Shown: positions 30,211 to 39,869, counted from the stretch's first letter. The stretch is 41,731 nt of DNA from a bacterium (GCA_021831595.1 JAKBMK010000017.1:1-41731), one strand, 5' to 3'. The notes: generated by a model not told the origin, from the sequence alone. Program-made: numbers and translations.

Positions 30211-31191
30211 ATGAATAAAAATTTATATAAAATAATAGGATATATTTTTGTATTTTTCTTCGCCTTGATACCGGGAGGTGTTTTTGCTTTCGAGAAAACA
30301 CAATTGCAACTAAAGGACCAAGATAAGAATAACGATTTTGTTGTAGAGCCAGGCAAGACAGAAATATTTTTAAACAAAGGAGAAACTGTCACAAAGAATA
30401 TAATTGTGACTAATCGCGTGAACAAGCCGATCAGTTTTAAATTAAGCACTGAAGATCTCATAGGGACCAACGATATTTCTACCCCTATTGTACTTATGGG
30501 GGATGATACCAGCCCCTACTCTCTCAAGAATTTTATAAAGCCTGAGATAAGTGAGTTCACTCTCAATTTCGGTGAACGTATTACCATACCGGTCACTGTC
30601 AGTGTCCCTCTCGATGCAGAGCCTCGAGGGTATTATGGTGCACTTATTGTATCTAATGAGCCCGACAAACAGGTGGATGAAAATTCCAGTGAGACTCAAG
30701 GTAAGACGCGAATCATTTCCCGCATTGGTTCACTTTTTTTAGTGAAAATAAATGGAGAGGGAAAAGAGGAAGGCAGACTTGAAGGTTTTAAAATCGGAGG
30801 GCCTTCCAAATCTTTTTATGAAAAGAAGCCAGAGAGTTTTGAAATAGCGTATCAAAATACTGGTAATGTCCACTTGGTTCCTTATGGTAAGATCACAGTT
30901 AAAAATCTTTTAGGCATGGGTATTGCAGAAATTCCTGTGGACGCATACTTTGTGTTACCAAACTCTACTCGGTACAAAGAGGTTCTTTGGTCCAGTAATG
31001 CATTTCTGTTTGGCCACTATACTGCCCATCTTTCTTTCTATAAAGGTTATGGTAACGAATATCAAGATGCTCAAGTTTCTTTCTGGGTATTACCTTGGAA
31101 GATTGTCATACCAGTATTTATAGGGTTAATAATATTTGTGACTTTAGCCTATTATCTTCTTACTAGGTTTGAATTAAAGAAAAAGAAATAA
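30211..31191 (+). CDS. DUF916/WxL-interacting-protein-like surface protein with C-terminal TM
   Basis: 'FVVEPGKTEIFLNKGETVTKNIIVTNRVNKPISFKL', 'NFGERITIPVTVSVPLDAEPRGYYGALIVSN'; C-terminal TM + KKKK. Confidence 0.55.
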   Translation: MNKNLYKIIGYIFVFFFALIPGGVFAFEKTQLQLKDQDKNNDFVVEPGKTEIFLNKGETVTKNIIVTNRVNKPISFKLSTEDLIGTNDISTPIVLMGDDTSPYSLKNFIKPEISEFTLNFGERITIPVTVSVPLDAEPRGYYGALIVSNEPDKQVDENSSETQGKTRIISRIGSLFLVKINGEGKEEGRLEGFKIGGPSKSFYEKKPESFEIAYQNTGNVHLVPYGKITVKNLLGMGIAEIPVDAYFVLPNSTRYKEVLWSSNAFLFGHYTAHLSFYKGYGNEYQDAQVSFWVLPWKIVIPVFIGLIIFVTLAYYLLTRFELKKKK

Positions 31192-31193
31192 AA

Positions 31194-31976
31194 ATGAAAA
31201 ATATTAACTTTTTTTACAAAAGTAAATATACAGTTTTTTGTTCATTCGTACTTATTTTTTCTGTTTTATATCCAAGCGATCTATCTCTGGCGGCTGTTAT
31301 GGGTAGTACTACATACAAAATTCAATCCGATAGTATCAATACTGGAGGAGAAGAAACTTCTGGGAGTACTTCATACAAACTGCGAGATACAGTCGGGGAA
31401 ACGGGGACAGGAGAGTCTGCAAGTACTAATTACAAGATAAAGGCTGGTTATAGACAAATGCAAGAGGATGCCTACTTGTCCCTCTCTTCGCCGTCTAACT
31501 TGGCCTTAACTTCCATCGGCGGACTTTCAAACCAGGTAAGTGAAGGCACTATCTCTTGGACAGTTACGACGAACAATGTTGCTGGATATTCACTTTCTAT
31601 CGCTTCGACGACGACCCCAGCTCTAAAGTCGGCCTTTGATTCATTTGCCGACTATGTGCCAGCAGGGGCGAGCCCAGATTATAATTATACAAATCTCTCC
31701 ACTAACTCATCTTTTGGTTTTTCTCCGGAGGGGACCGAAGTCATCAGTCGCTTCAAAGATAATGGCAGTGTTTGCAATACTGGGACACTAGAGACAGTAG
31801 ATAAATGCTGGGATGGTCTATCCACGACCCCCAAGGCTATGGCGGGGAGTTCTTCGCCTAATGCTCCCTCGGGAGGTGTAGTGACTGCCCGTGTCCGAGC
31901 TGAGAATGGCGCCGATCATATACAATCTTCTGGTAATTATGCTGTCACCCTTGTGGTCACAGCCGTCACTTTATGA
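31194..31976 (+). CDS. Secreted surface protein with 'STSYKLRDTVGETGTGESASTNYKIKAGYR' motif
   Basis: Signal peptide; 'ISWTVTTNNVAGYSLSIASTTTPAL...DSFADY' shared with 29558-30196. Confidence 0.75.
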   Translation: MKNINFFYKSKYTVFCSFVLIFSVLYPSDLSLAAVMGSTTYKIQSDSINTGGEETSGSTSYKLRDTVGETGTGESASTNYKIKAGYRQMQEDAYLSLSSPSNLALTSIGGLSNQVSEGTISWTVTTNNVAGYSLSIASTTTPALKSAFDSFADYVPAGASPDYNYTNLSTNSSFGFSPEGTEVISRFKDNGSVCNTGTLETVDKCWDGLSTTPKAMAGSSSPNAPSGGVVTARVRAENGADHIQSSGNYAVTLVVTAVTL

Positions 31977-33400
31977 GAAATAAAAGATTTATATATTTAA
32001 TATTTTTTATTTTCTTTAATTTGCTTTTAGTGAATTTCTCTTACGCTTATACAGGCAACAATGGTATAAATGTAAACCTAAACGTTAATACTTGTAATCA
32101 CGATAACGTCTGCCAGATAGGGGAGGACTTTCTTTCTTGCCCTTCTGATTGTCCACCACCCCCACCACCAGCCCCGACTCCTACCGGAGGTACTAGATCG
32201 GGTGGATATCTGATGGGAGAAAAAGATTTTTTTAGAAATCTGACAATTACTCCAGGGCTTACGACAGCAACCATAAAGTGGAATAGTGCTTTCCCTACTA
32301 TCTATATTATAAAATGGGGAACTACTGAAGACTACAAAAAAGGAACTTTGAAGAATGTGCACTTTATGTATGACCATAGTGCGGAAATCACAGGATTAGA
32401 TCCTAGTACTTTATATTATTTTACTATTGAATCTGAAAGCTATACAGGAGTAAAAGCTGTAAGAGATAATCAAATATTCACGACCCTAGCCCCCGAAGAT
32501 AAAACTGCTCCAGCCAATGTCACCAACGCAAAAATTTCTACGACAGTTTCCGGCATTGTTCTCTCTTGGATAAATCCTACAGATAAAGACTTTAGCTATG
32601 TGCGCATCGTTCGTCTAGGGAATAAATACAGCAGTGACCCTTATATTGGTAAATTAGTCTATGAAGGTAGTGGCCAGTATATGCGCGACGCCAATGTGGT
32701 GGCTGGGGAAAAGTATTTCTACACAATTTTTGCTAGAGATAAAAGCAACAATTATTCATCGGGATATCCGATCAGTATTATCCACAATCCACCATCCGAT
32801 GGCATCGTGAAAATATATGAGGAAGTTCCACCGACAACTATTGCCACCCAAACACCAATGGAGGATTTAAAATATTTTATATCACAGAATGAAAACAAGA
32901 AGGATTTAAATTCTGCTGAGACGACGCAAATAGACGGGAGCCTGTTATCAAAAATATCAATAATATTTGGTAAGGAAAACAAGGAGGAGATGTGGGTAGA
33001 GGTAAGGGATAGCGATAGGGTTGTAGTCGGTAGATACTTTTTCGGTAAATTTAATACCGAGTTATCAAGCAGGGAAGTTACCTTGCCATCTTTCAGTAAA
33101 GGTGGATACTATGAGCTATATATCTTTAGATACCTTGGCTCTGTCGAGCAAAATATTTTCCATGCAGGATTAGATATTAAAATAACTGAAAGAAGTTTAA
33201 TCAATAAAATATCTTGGGCTCGTATCTTTTGGTGGATAATTTTGCTGATTATCTTAATGATAATTATATTTATATTTTCAAGGAGAAGAAAGAAGAAAAA
33301 AGAAGAGACCCCCTCGCCCTACGGGCACTCCCCCTTCGCAGGGGGAGAAAATCCTTCCCTGCGAAGGGAAGGTGCCGAAGGCGGAAGGGTGATACAATAA
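31973..33400 (+). CDS. Fibronectin type III-like surface protein with C-terminal TM and repeat-derived tail
   Basis: 'TPGLTTATIKWNSAFPTIYIIKWGTTEDYKK...ITGLDPSTLYYFTIES'; TM 'IFWWIILLIILMIIIFIFSRRRKKKK'; start overlaps previous stop (ATGA). Confidence 0.78.
   Translation: MRNKRFIYLIFFIFFNLLLVNFSYAYTGNNGINVNLNVNTCNHDNVCQIGEDFLSCPSDCPPPPPPAPTPTGGTRSGGYLMGEKDFFRNLTITPGLTTATIKWNSAFPTIYIIKWGTTEDYKKGTLKNVHFMYDHSAEITGLDPSTLYYFTIESESYTGVKAVRDNQIFTTLAPEDKTAPANVTNAKISTTVSGIVLSWINPTDKDFSYVRIVRLGNKYSSDPYIGKLVYEGSGQYMRDANVVAGEKYFYTIFARDKSNNYSSGYPISIIHNPPSDGIVKIYEEVPPTTIATQTPMEDLKYFISQNENKKDLNSAETTQIDGSLLSKISIIFGKENKEEMWVEVRDSDRVVVGRYFFGKFNTELSSREVTLPSFSKGGYYELYIFRYLGSVEQNIFHAGLDIKITERSLINKISWARIFWWIILLIILMIIIFIFSRRRKKKKEETPSPYGHSPFAGGENPSLRREGAEGGRVIQ
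33308..33394. repeat. Palindromic repeat element inside the 3' end of a coding sequence
   Basis: CCCCCTCGCCCTACGGGCACTCCCCCTTCGCAGGGGGAG...CCTTCCCTGCGAAGGGAAGG. Confidence 0.75.
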
Positions 33401-33449
33401 AAGTACAAAAACAGGTTTTAAAACAAAAGGAAAATAATTCAATAGGAAC

Positions 33450-33480
33450 ATAAACCCTTATTTTATAAGGGTTTATGTGT
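33450..33480 (+). terminator. Intrinsic terminator of the surface operon
   Basis: ATAAACCCTTAT-ttt-ATAAGGGTTTAT. Confidence 0.7.
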
Positions 33481-33503
33481 ATATGTCGGTGCATAAATAA
33501 AAC

Positions 33504-33524
33504 TGTGGATAACTATGTGGATTT
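33504..33524 (-). promoter_or_regulatory. Tandem DnaA-box-like pair, 12-nt phasing, just upstream of a promoter
   Basis: TGTGGATAA (33504-33512) and TGTGGATTT (33516-33524); followed by TTGAAT (33528-33533), 16 nt, TATAAT (33550-33555). Confidence 0.5.
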
Positions 33525-33665
33525 CTGTTGAATAACTCTATTATTTTGTTATAATATATAGAGTATTTTGGGATTATCGGTCAGACGATATTTATAAAAA
33601 ATAATTCTCGTCTATCCGAGATATCTTGGTAAATATAGCTATAATAAAAATCATTAAAAATTTGT

Positions 33666-34043
33666 ATGGATTCATTAAAAAATATAATTTCTTTAAATCA
33701 AGCAGCCAAAATGTCTGGGTATACTCAAGATTATTTGGGCTACTTAATTCGTACAGGAGAGATGAAGGGAATTAAAAAAGGCAGAACTTGGTTTACCACC
33801 GAAGAAGCAGTGAAGGATTACATTTTCAAGAAAAAAGTTCGCTCGGAAAAATTAGCTGTGAAAGAATTTTTATCTCCTACTCGCCGGAAGAATATTATTA
33901 TTGCTACGGTGATAGTTTTTGTCGTAGGATTCTTGCTATTGTCGACAATGAATAAAAACAAAGAGAGTAGAGTGAATGAGATTCGTTCAGGGGTAGCATC
34001 GGATGGGGAGGGGGTGAGGATTAATTCCCCCTCCCATTACTAA
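33666..34043 (+). CDS. Membrane-anchored helix-turn-helix (MerR/excisionase-like) protein
   Basis: 'ISLNQAAKMSGYTQDYLGYLIRTGEMKGIKKGRTWFTTEEAVKDYI' then TM 'NIIIATVIVFVVGFLLLSTM'. Confidence 0.75.
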   Translation: MDSLKNIISLNQAAKMSGYTQDYLGYLIRTGEMKGIKKGRTWFTTEEAVKDYIFKKKVRSEKLAVKEFLSPTRRKNIIIATVIVFVVGFLLLSTMNKNKESRVNEIRSGVASDGEGVRINSPSHY

Positions 34044-34165
34044 GGGGAGGGTCGGGGTGAGGTGAATTAAGAACCTCTCTCCAACTCTCTCCTTGCAAAG
34101 GAGAGAGGGAAATACAATTAAGAACCTCTCCTCGGTCCTCTCCTTGTAAAGGAGAGGAGGAATAC
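34008..34165. repeat. Tandem GC-rich hairpin repeats
   Basis: CCCCTCCCATTACTAAGGGGAGGGTCGGGGTGAGGTGAATT, then two related units ATTAAGAACCTCTC...CTCTCCTTG(C/T)AAAGGAGAG... Confidence 0.8.
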
Positions 34166-34188
34166 AAAATACAAAAGACAATTTAAAA

Positions 34189-37100
34189 ATGAAAATAATC
34201 TCTATCAAAAAAACAAGACAATCAAAGAAAATGCTAATCGCATTTTTTGTGACCCTTGTTTTTATTTTTGGAAATATTTTTTCAAGTTTTTATTTTGCCG
34301 AAGCTCTCTTCAACAAGCAGATCAACTATCAGGGTAAACTCACCGATGCTTCGAACGTTGCTGTCGCAAATGGAAATTACAACATGGAGTTCAAGCTCTA
34401 CACAGTAAGTAGTGCTGGAACTGCCATCTGGACAGAGACTAGAACAGGGGCTAGCCAAGTCTCAGTCTCAAGCGGACTTTTCTCTGTCCTTCTTGGTGAA
34501 GTCAGCTCTCTTGCTAGTGTGGACTTCAATCAGACGCTTTACTTGGGGGTGAATATCGGAGGCACAGGTGCGACTCCTACTTGGGATGGAGAAATGACTC
34601 CAAGAAAAAAGCTTGGTGCCGTTCCTGCTGCTGTCGTCGCCGAGACTGTGGCTGGATCATCACAGCCGAACATCACATCTCTTGGTACATTGACTGGGCT
34701 CACTGTCACTGGCGGATCGACTCTTCGTGGACTCACCGTCGACAATGCGACTGCGACGAATGACCGCATCGCTATCACCGCTGCCGCAGTCGGCACGGCT
34801 CGCTTCGACGGCACGATTACCAACGCCGACCTCACCGCCGCTCGCACTTGGACACTTCCTGACAATTCAGGAACTTTCGCTTTGACTTCCGATCTAACTT
34901 CCGGCTATGTTCCTTACACTGGTGCAACGACAAATGTAGATTTAGGAATTCATAATCTCACAGTAGATACAAATTCTCTTTTTGTTGATTCAGTGAATCA
35001 CAAAGTGGGAATCGGGACGACGAGTCCAGCACAGATATTCCAGGTCGGAAGTAGATTCCAAGTAGATGGGGGAAAAGGTATCTGGGTAAACAATGAAATA
35101 AATGGCGGCCTCGCTGCTTCACCAGGTGCCTTATATTTAAACTACACAGCCAATACAAGTGATGTAAATTTTCAAAGTGGAAAAGTTGTATTTCAAGGTA
35201 GCACTGGAAATGTCGGCATCGGAACGACGACGCCCGGACGCCTATTGTCGGTACAAGGCACAACCCCGATTATCTCTTCTTCCGATGGAACGACAGAAGC
35301 ATTATTCTATGCCAATGGTGGCTTGGCAAGATTTGGAAGTGGAAGCAATGTCCCAACTATTATCCAAATCAATGGAACGGAAAAAATTAGAATAGATACT
35401 TCTGGTAATCTTGGTGTCGGAACCGCAACTCCCACATCCAACCTCCAAGTCTCTCAGGTAACTACAGGTGTAGGTACCGTTTCAAACCTCGCTGGTGGGA
35501 CGACGGTGACGGGGTCAGGAACACAATTTACCAATACATTCAAAGTCGGAGACACTATTACAATAGGAGGACAAACAGTTGCCATCTCTGCTATCGCATC
35601 TGACACAAGTATGACGACTGCGACAATCACCGCGGCGAATACAAATGCTGCCTATACTCTAACTGGTGGAGACAGATTTGTAGTGAAGGGGAATGGTTCC
35701 GTCGGCATTGGGACCACAGCTCCCGGCACAAAGCTTGATGTAGTGGGTGGGGCAATCAGAACAGATAATCAATTCATTTCTACAATTGCCACAGGTACTG
35801 CACCACTCGCTGTGACTTCTACAACACTCAATACAAATTTGAATGCAGACTTGCTCGATGGATTGCATGCTTCTTCGTTTGCAAGTTCATCTAGTATTTC
35901 AGGCACATTAAATTATGTTTCGAAATTTACTGGCACGGGTTCTACGATAGGTAATTCACAAATTTTTGATAATGGGACGAATGTGGGGATCGGAACAACG
36001 AGTCCATCAGGACAACTTACAATACAAAGTCAGAGTGGTAGTTTAGCTTTGCAATATATTCGGAATGGTGACTTTGTTGCTAATACAACAGGTAGTGGTT
36101 TTTATATGGGCACAGGTGTAGCTACTGGTAATACATATTCTCAAATTCAAGCATTCACTACAGGAAATTCAGTGGTAGGAAATCTTGTTTTAAATCCAGT
36201 AGGAGGCAACGTTGGGATAGGGACGACGACACCAAGTGGTAAATTGTCTGTAATAGGAACAGGGAATAATATCTTTGGTGATAGTGATCCAGGATATGGA
36301 TATTCAAAATTATTATTATTTACAAATAATGGAACTCAAAACGCCTTAAAATTATGGCAGAGTGGCGTCGCTGGTGCCATGATTGGTAGTAAACCAAGCG
36401 ATACCAATTTATATATAAGTAATACTTACTCGGGAGATTCTGATTTTGGTTCCGCAAGTAAAAGTATAACAATAAATACAGTCGGTAATGTCGGCCTCGG
36501 CACAACTTCTCCAATTTCTAATCTTCAAGTATCTCAAGGCACCGCAGGTGCTGGTACAGTTTCAAACCTTGCCGGAGGTACAACAGTCACAGGGTCAGGA
36601 ACACAATTTACCAATACATTCAAAGTAGGGGATACTATTACGATAGGCGGGCAGACAGTAGCTATTTCAGCCATTGCAAGTGATACAAGTATGACCACGG
36701 CTGCGATCACGGCTGCGAATACTAACGTCGCATATACACTTGCAGGTGGGGATAGATTTGTAGTGAAAGGGAATGGGAATGTGGGGATAGGGACGACAAA
36801 TCCATTACAAAAATTCCACATCGCGGCAGATACAACTTATTCTCAATCACAATCAGGTCAACTATATATAGGTGGAGCAACTAATGCAAATAAAAGATTA
36901 ATGCTTGGATACGACACTACTAATAATTTTGGATTTATAGAAGGTGTAAATTTTGGAACGGCTTATTCTAATATTGCAATAAATCCAGTTGGTGGCAACC
37001 TCGGGGTGGGGACGACGGGACCATTGGTTACATTAGAGTCAAGAAATACGGCTGTCGGTGTTCCTGCTACTACAGGTACAGCACAACCGAATGCAGCCTT

Positions 37101-39855
37101 GCGTTTATCTTCCACTCTTTCATCTGGAATTTTAGATTTTGGATTAAATAGTTCCAATCAATGGATTCAAAGTACTGATAGAAATGATTTATCTCAAAAA
37201 TATACATTGTCTTTAAATCCAAATGGTGGTAACGTCGGAATAGGAACAACAAATCCAGGAAACTATAAACTTGTTGTTGCGGGAACAGGATTAGGGAGTG
37301 GAATTAGTTTTGGAATTAGTGGCTCTCTTGGTCAGTCTGGAGGGGACTATGATGGAGTTGGTTATAACTTTAGAAATACTGCAACTACTGGTTCTTATCT
37401 TTATAACAATGCAGATACTGCTTCACGTTTAGAATTTACTTCTGGAGGATTTAAGTTTAAGACAGCTCCATCTGGAGTAGCAGGGAGTGCTATTACTTTT
37501 ACTGACGCAATGACAGTTTTGCAAAGTGGTAACGTCGGAATAGGAACTACAGGTCCAAGCTTCCCATTATCTTTTGGAAATTCATTAGGTAACAAAATTG
37601 GGCTTTATGATGTTGGCTCCGGTGTTGGATATGGATTTGGTATTCAAGCTGGTCTCTTGCAAATGTTTAGTAATACTTCAAGTGATGATATTACTTTTGG
37701 TTATGGGAATAGTGCTTCTATGCAGAGGAATGTAACTTTCAAAGGCAACGGTAAAGTTTTGATTAATGCCACTTCGGATACTTCCGATTCAAAGTTGTAT
37801 ATCAATGGCTCGACGGCAAATACTGGGTCTTCAAGTGCTATTGCGGGAATACTTGGAGGGTACACATTTACAAATGGAGGAACGGCAGGCTATGTGCAGG
37901 TGGGGAATAGATTTGTAGTGACGAATTCTCCTACGACGAATGCCAATACTTCCGTCGGAGAGATGGTCAGAACGATAGACAATACTTCACTTGCAAACTT
38001 AGTTCGCGGGCTCGATATCACTTCAAATGCGGGGAGTAATACAGCGGGGACGAATACGGGGTTGCGCGCATCCGGCGCAACCTTTGGATTGCAAGGTATC
38101 ACTTCGGCACTGGCTGGTGGGCAAGCCATTCCTGCTGCTATTTATGGTGAGAGTACCGGGACAACGCAAGGTGACGTCTTGAGACTCTACTCTAGCACTG
38201 TCACTTCCGCTACTTCATTTGCCACTTTCTATCATGATACTTCTGCCTTTACAGGCACAGGACTCATAATGGACTTTGCCAAAGGCAGTGGTTCATTTAC
38301 TGGGAATTTCATAGACTTGAAGAATAATGCGGCATCTGTATTTAAAGTTTCCAGTGCTGGAGTTCCTAGTGTCGGGCTCTCTTCTACCGCTGCGACTTCG
38401 GCTGTCTGTTCTTCCCTTGCCAACGCTACGGCTCCTACGGCCAATGTAGCTTACGAACTTCGTGACTGTAGTGGAGCACCTGTCGCTGACTACGCCGAAA
38501 TGTATCCAGTCGATAGTGGAGTGCTATACGGTGATATAGTAGCGATGGGTACAGACATTGTCGAGACATACGATATAGGGAAAGATGGCGCGATCGATTG
38601 GACCAAAGTCAAAGGCAATATTGCCAAACTTGTAAAATCAAATACTGCATACCAGCAGAACGTTGTCGGTATCGTCTCTGAAAACACGAACGACTTCTCT
38701 TCTACAGGATACAATATCAAGGAGGCGGATCATCCTATGCCGGTTGCACTTAATGGTCGTGTTCCTGTAAAAATTTCTGCAAATTCATCTCCGATAAAAG
38801 TAGGGGACTACATCACAACTTCGACAGAAGAAGGCAAAGGTATGCGTGCGCTCAAGTCTGGATTCGTCATCGGTAAAGCTCTTGAATCTTGGACGCCCGA
38901 GTCAGGCAAGCTTGGCATAATGGTTTTCGTCGAGCAAGGTTTCTACGAAAGTGACTCTGCTCATGAGTTCGCAAGTCAGGTGACTTTCAACGGACTCACA
39001 TTCTTCAATGCGAGCTCTGAGTTTGCAAAGTCTGTGAAGTTTAACGACACTGTCGAGTTCACTGTGCCTCCACTCTTCAATTCTGATACTGCCGGATTTG
39101 CTGTCATCAAAGCAGGAAGCAACAGAGTCGACATAACTTTCGACAAGCCATACATCGCGACACCAGTAGTGAATACGACTATCACATTCGACAAACAGAA
39201 AAATGCTGATGGAAGCGTCACCACTTTTGATACGGCTTCATTCTTCAGTGATGACATCAAGTCAGTCGTTGTCGACAAAGATGAAAAAGGATTTAGTATC
39301 GCTATAAATAAAATTACTCCGACTGATTTGCGTTTCTCTTGGGTTGCTCTCGCTGTGAAAAATCCAAAAGTTTTTGAAAGCGTCATTAGTGGATTGGTGA
39401 TAGATAGTACGACAACACCTGTACCAACTAATACAGCAAGTACACTAGTAGGGAATGTAGCAGCTTCATCTCTTACAGCAAGTGCTGCTACAACCACGAC
39501 GACAGCACCTACTACTTCTACCACGACAACTACAACAGCGCCTACTACTGCAACCCCCTCCGCCCCCTTATCAGGGGGAACCCCAACCCCAACTCCAGCC
39601 TCTACTACTTTGACTGTGGATAACTCTGCCACGACACCACCAACAACATCTACTGGTACAGGGACTTCAACACCTACGAGAACCTCTACTTCGCCTGTTG
39701 GCTCAGGACCTTCGGCTCCAACGCCTACGGCCTCCGCCCCCTTATCAGGGGGGACGGCAACTCCAACTGCTCCAATTATCGTTTCCACACCGACCACTAT
39801 AGTATCCGCACCTGTTGCCACTCCGACACCAACTACCACTACAACAACAAACTAA
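34189..39855 (+). CDS. Giant (1888 aa) surface protein with 'NVGIGTT(S/T)P' repeats and Thr/Pro-rich C-terminal tail
   Basis: N-terminal TM/signal; 'LFNKQINYQGKLTDASNVAVANGNYNMEFKLY'; many GNVGIGTTxP modules; 'APVADYAEMYPVDSGVLYGDIVAMG' domain. Confidence 0.85.
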   Translation: MKIISIKKTRQSKKMLIAFFVTLVFIFGNIFSSFYFAEALFNKQINYQGKLTDASNVAVANGNYNMEFKLYTVSSAGTAIWTETRTGASQVSVSSGLFSVLLGEVSSLASVDFNQTLYLGVNIGGTGATPTWDGEMTPRKKLGAVPAAVVAETVAGSSQPNITSLGTLTGLTVTGGSTLRGLTVDNATATNDRIAITAAAVGTARFDGTITNADLTAARTWTLPDNSGTFALTSDLTSGYVPYTGATTNVDLGIHNLTVDTNSLFVDSVNHKVGIGTTSPAQIFQVGSRFQVDGGKGIWVNNEINGGLAASPGALYLNYTANTSDVNFQSGKVVFQGSTGNVGIGTTTPGRLLSVQGTTPIISSSDGTTEALFYANGGLARFGSGSNVPTIIQINGTEKIRIDTSGNLGVGTATPTSNLQVSQVTTGVGTVSNLAGGTTVTGSGTQFTNTFKVGDTITIGGQTVAISAIASDTSMTTATITAANTNAAYTLTGGDRFVVKGNGSVGIGTTAPGTKLDVVGGAIRTDNQFISTIATGTAPLAVTSTTLNTNLNADLLDGLHASSFASSSSISGTLNYVSKFTGTGSTIGNSQIFDNGTNVGIGTTSPSGQLTIQSQSGSLALQYIRNGDFVANTTGSGFYMGTGVATGNTYSQIQAFTTGNSVVGNLVLNPVGGNVGIGTTTPSGKLSVIGTGNNIFGDSDPGYGYSKLLLFTNNGTQNALKLWQSGVAGAMIGSKPSDTNLYISNTYSGDSDFGSASKSITINTVGNVGLGTTSPISNLQVSQGTAGAGTVSNLAGGTTVTGSGTQFTNTFKVGDTITIGGQTVAISAIASDTSMTTAAITAANTNVAYTLAGGDRFVVKGNGNVGIGTTNPLQKFHIAADTTYSQSQSGQLYIGGATNANKRLMLGYDTTNNFGFIEGVNFGTAYSNIAINPVGGNLGVGTTGPLVTLESRNTAVGVPATTGTAQPNAALRLSSTLSSGILDFGLNSSNQWIQSTDRNDLSQKYTLSLNPNGGNVGIGTTNPGNYKLVVAGTGLGSGISFGISGSLGQSGGDYDGVGYNFRNTATTGSYLYNNADTASRLEFTSGGFKFKTAPSGVAGSAITFTDAMTVLQSGNVGIGTTGPSFPLSFGNSLGNKIGLYDVGSGVGYGFGIQAGLLQMFSNTSSDDITFGYGNSASMQRNVTFKGNGKVLINATSDTSDSKLYINGSTANTGSSSAIAGILGGYTFTNGGTAGYVQVGNRFVVTNSPTTNANTSVGEMVRTIDNTSLANLVRGLDITSNAGSNTAGTNTGLRASGATFGLQGITSALAGGQAIPAAIYGESTGTTQGDVLRLYSSTVTSATSFATFYHDTSAFTGTGLIMDFAKGSGSFTGNFIDLKNNAASVFKVSSAGVPSVGLSSTAATSAVCSSLANATAPTANVAYELRDCSGAPVADYAEMYPVDSGVLYGDIVAMGTDIVETYDIGKDGAIDWTKVKGNIAKLVKSNTAYQQNVVGIVSENTNDFSSTGYNIKEADHPMPVALNGRVPVKISANSSPIKVGDYITTSTEEGKGMRALKSGFVIGKALESWTPESGKLGIMVFVEQGFYESDSAHEFASQVTFNGLTFFNASSEFAKSVKFNDTVEFTVPPLFNSDTAGFAVIKAGSNRVDITFDKPYIATPVVNTTITFDKQKNADGSVTTFDTASFFSDDIKSVVVDKDEKGFSIAINKITPTDLRFSWVALAVKNPKVFESVISGLVIDSTTTPVPTNTASTLVGNVAASSLTASAATTTTTAPTTSTTTTTTAPTTATPSAPLSGGTPTPTPASTTLTVDNSATTPPTTSTGTGTSTPTRTSTSPVGSGPSAPTPTASAPLSGGTATPTAPIIVSTPTTIVSAPVATPTPTTTTTTN

Positions 39856-39869
39856 TGTAGAGGGAAAAG

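Noticed and set aside
29475-33530. Possible replication origin from the DnaA-box-like pairs
   Set aside because: Only two boxes per site, no dnaA/dnaN genes or clear unwinding element; kept only as a regulatory-site observation
34900-37800. Possible CRISPR-like periodic repeats (GGAATAGGAACAACA-type)
   Set aside because: Irregular spacing and in-frame translation as NVGIGTTxP; these are protein repeats, not repeat-spacer units
38976-39839. 287-aa minus-strand ORF rich in V/G/A
   Set aside because: Antisense to the Thr/Pro-rich tail and C-terminal domain of the giant surface protein; composition is the mirror of the sense codons and no family is recognisable
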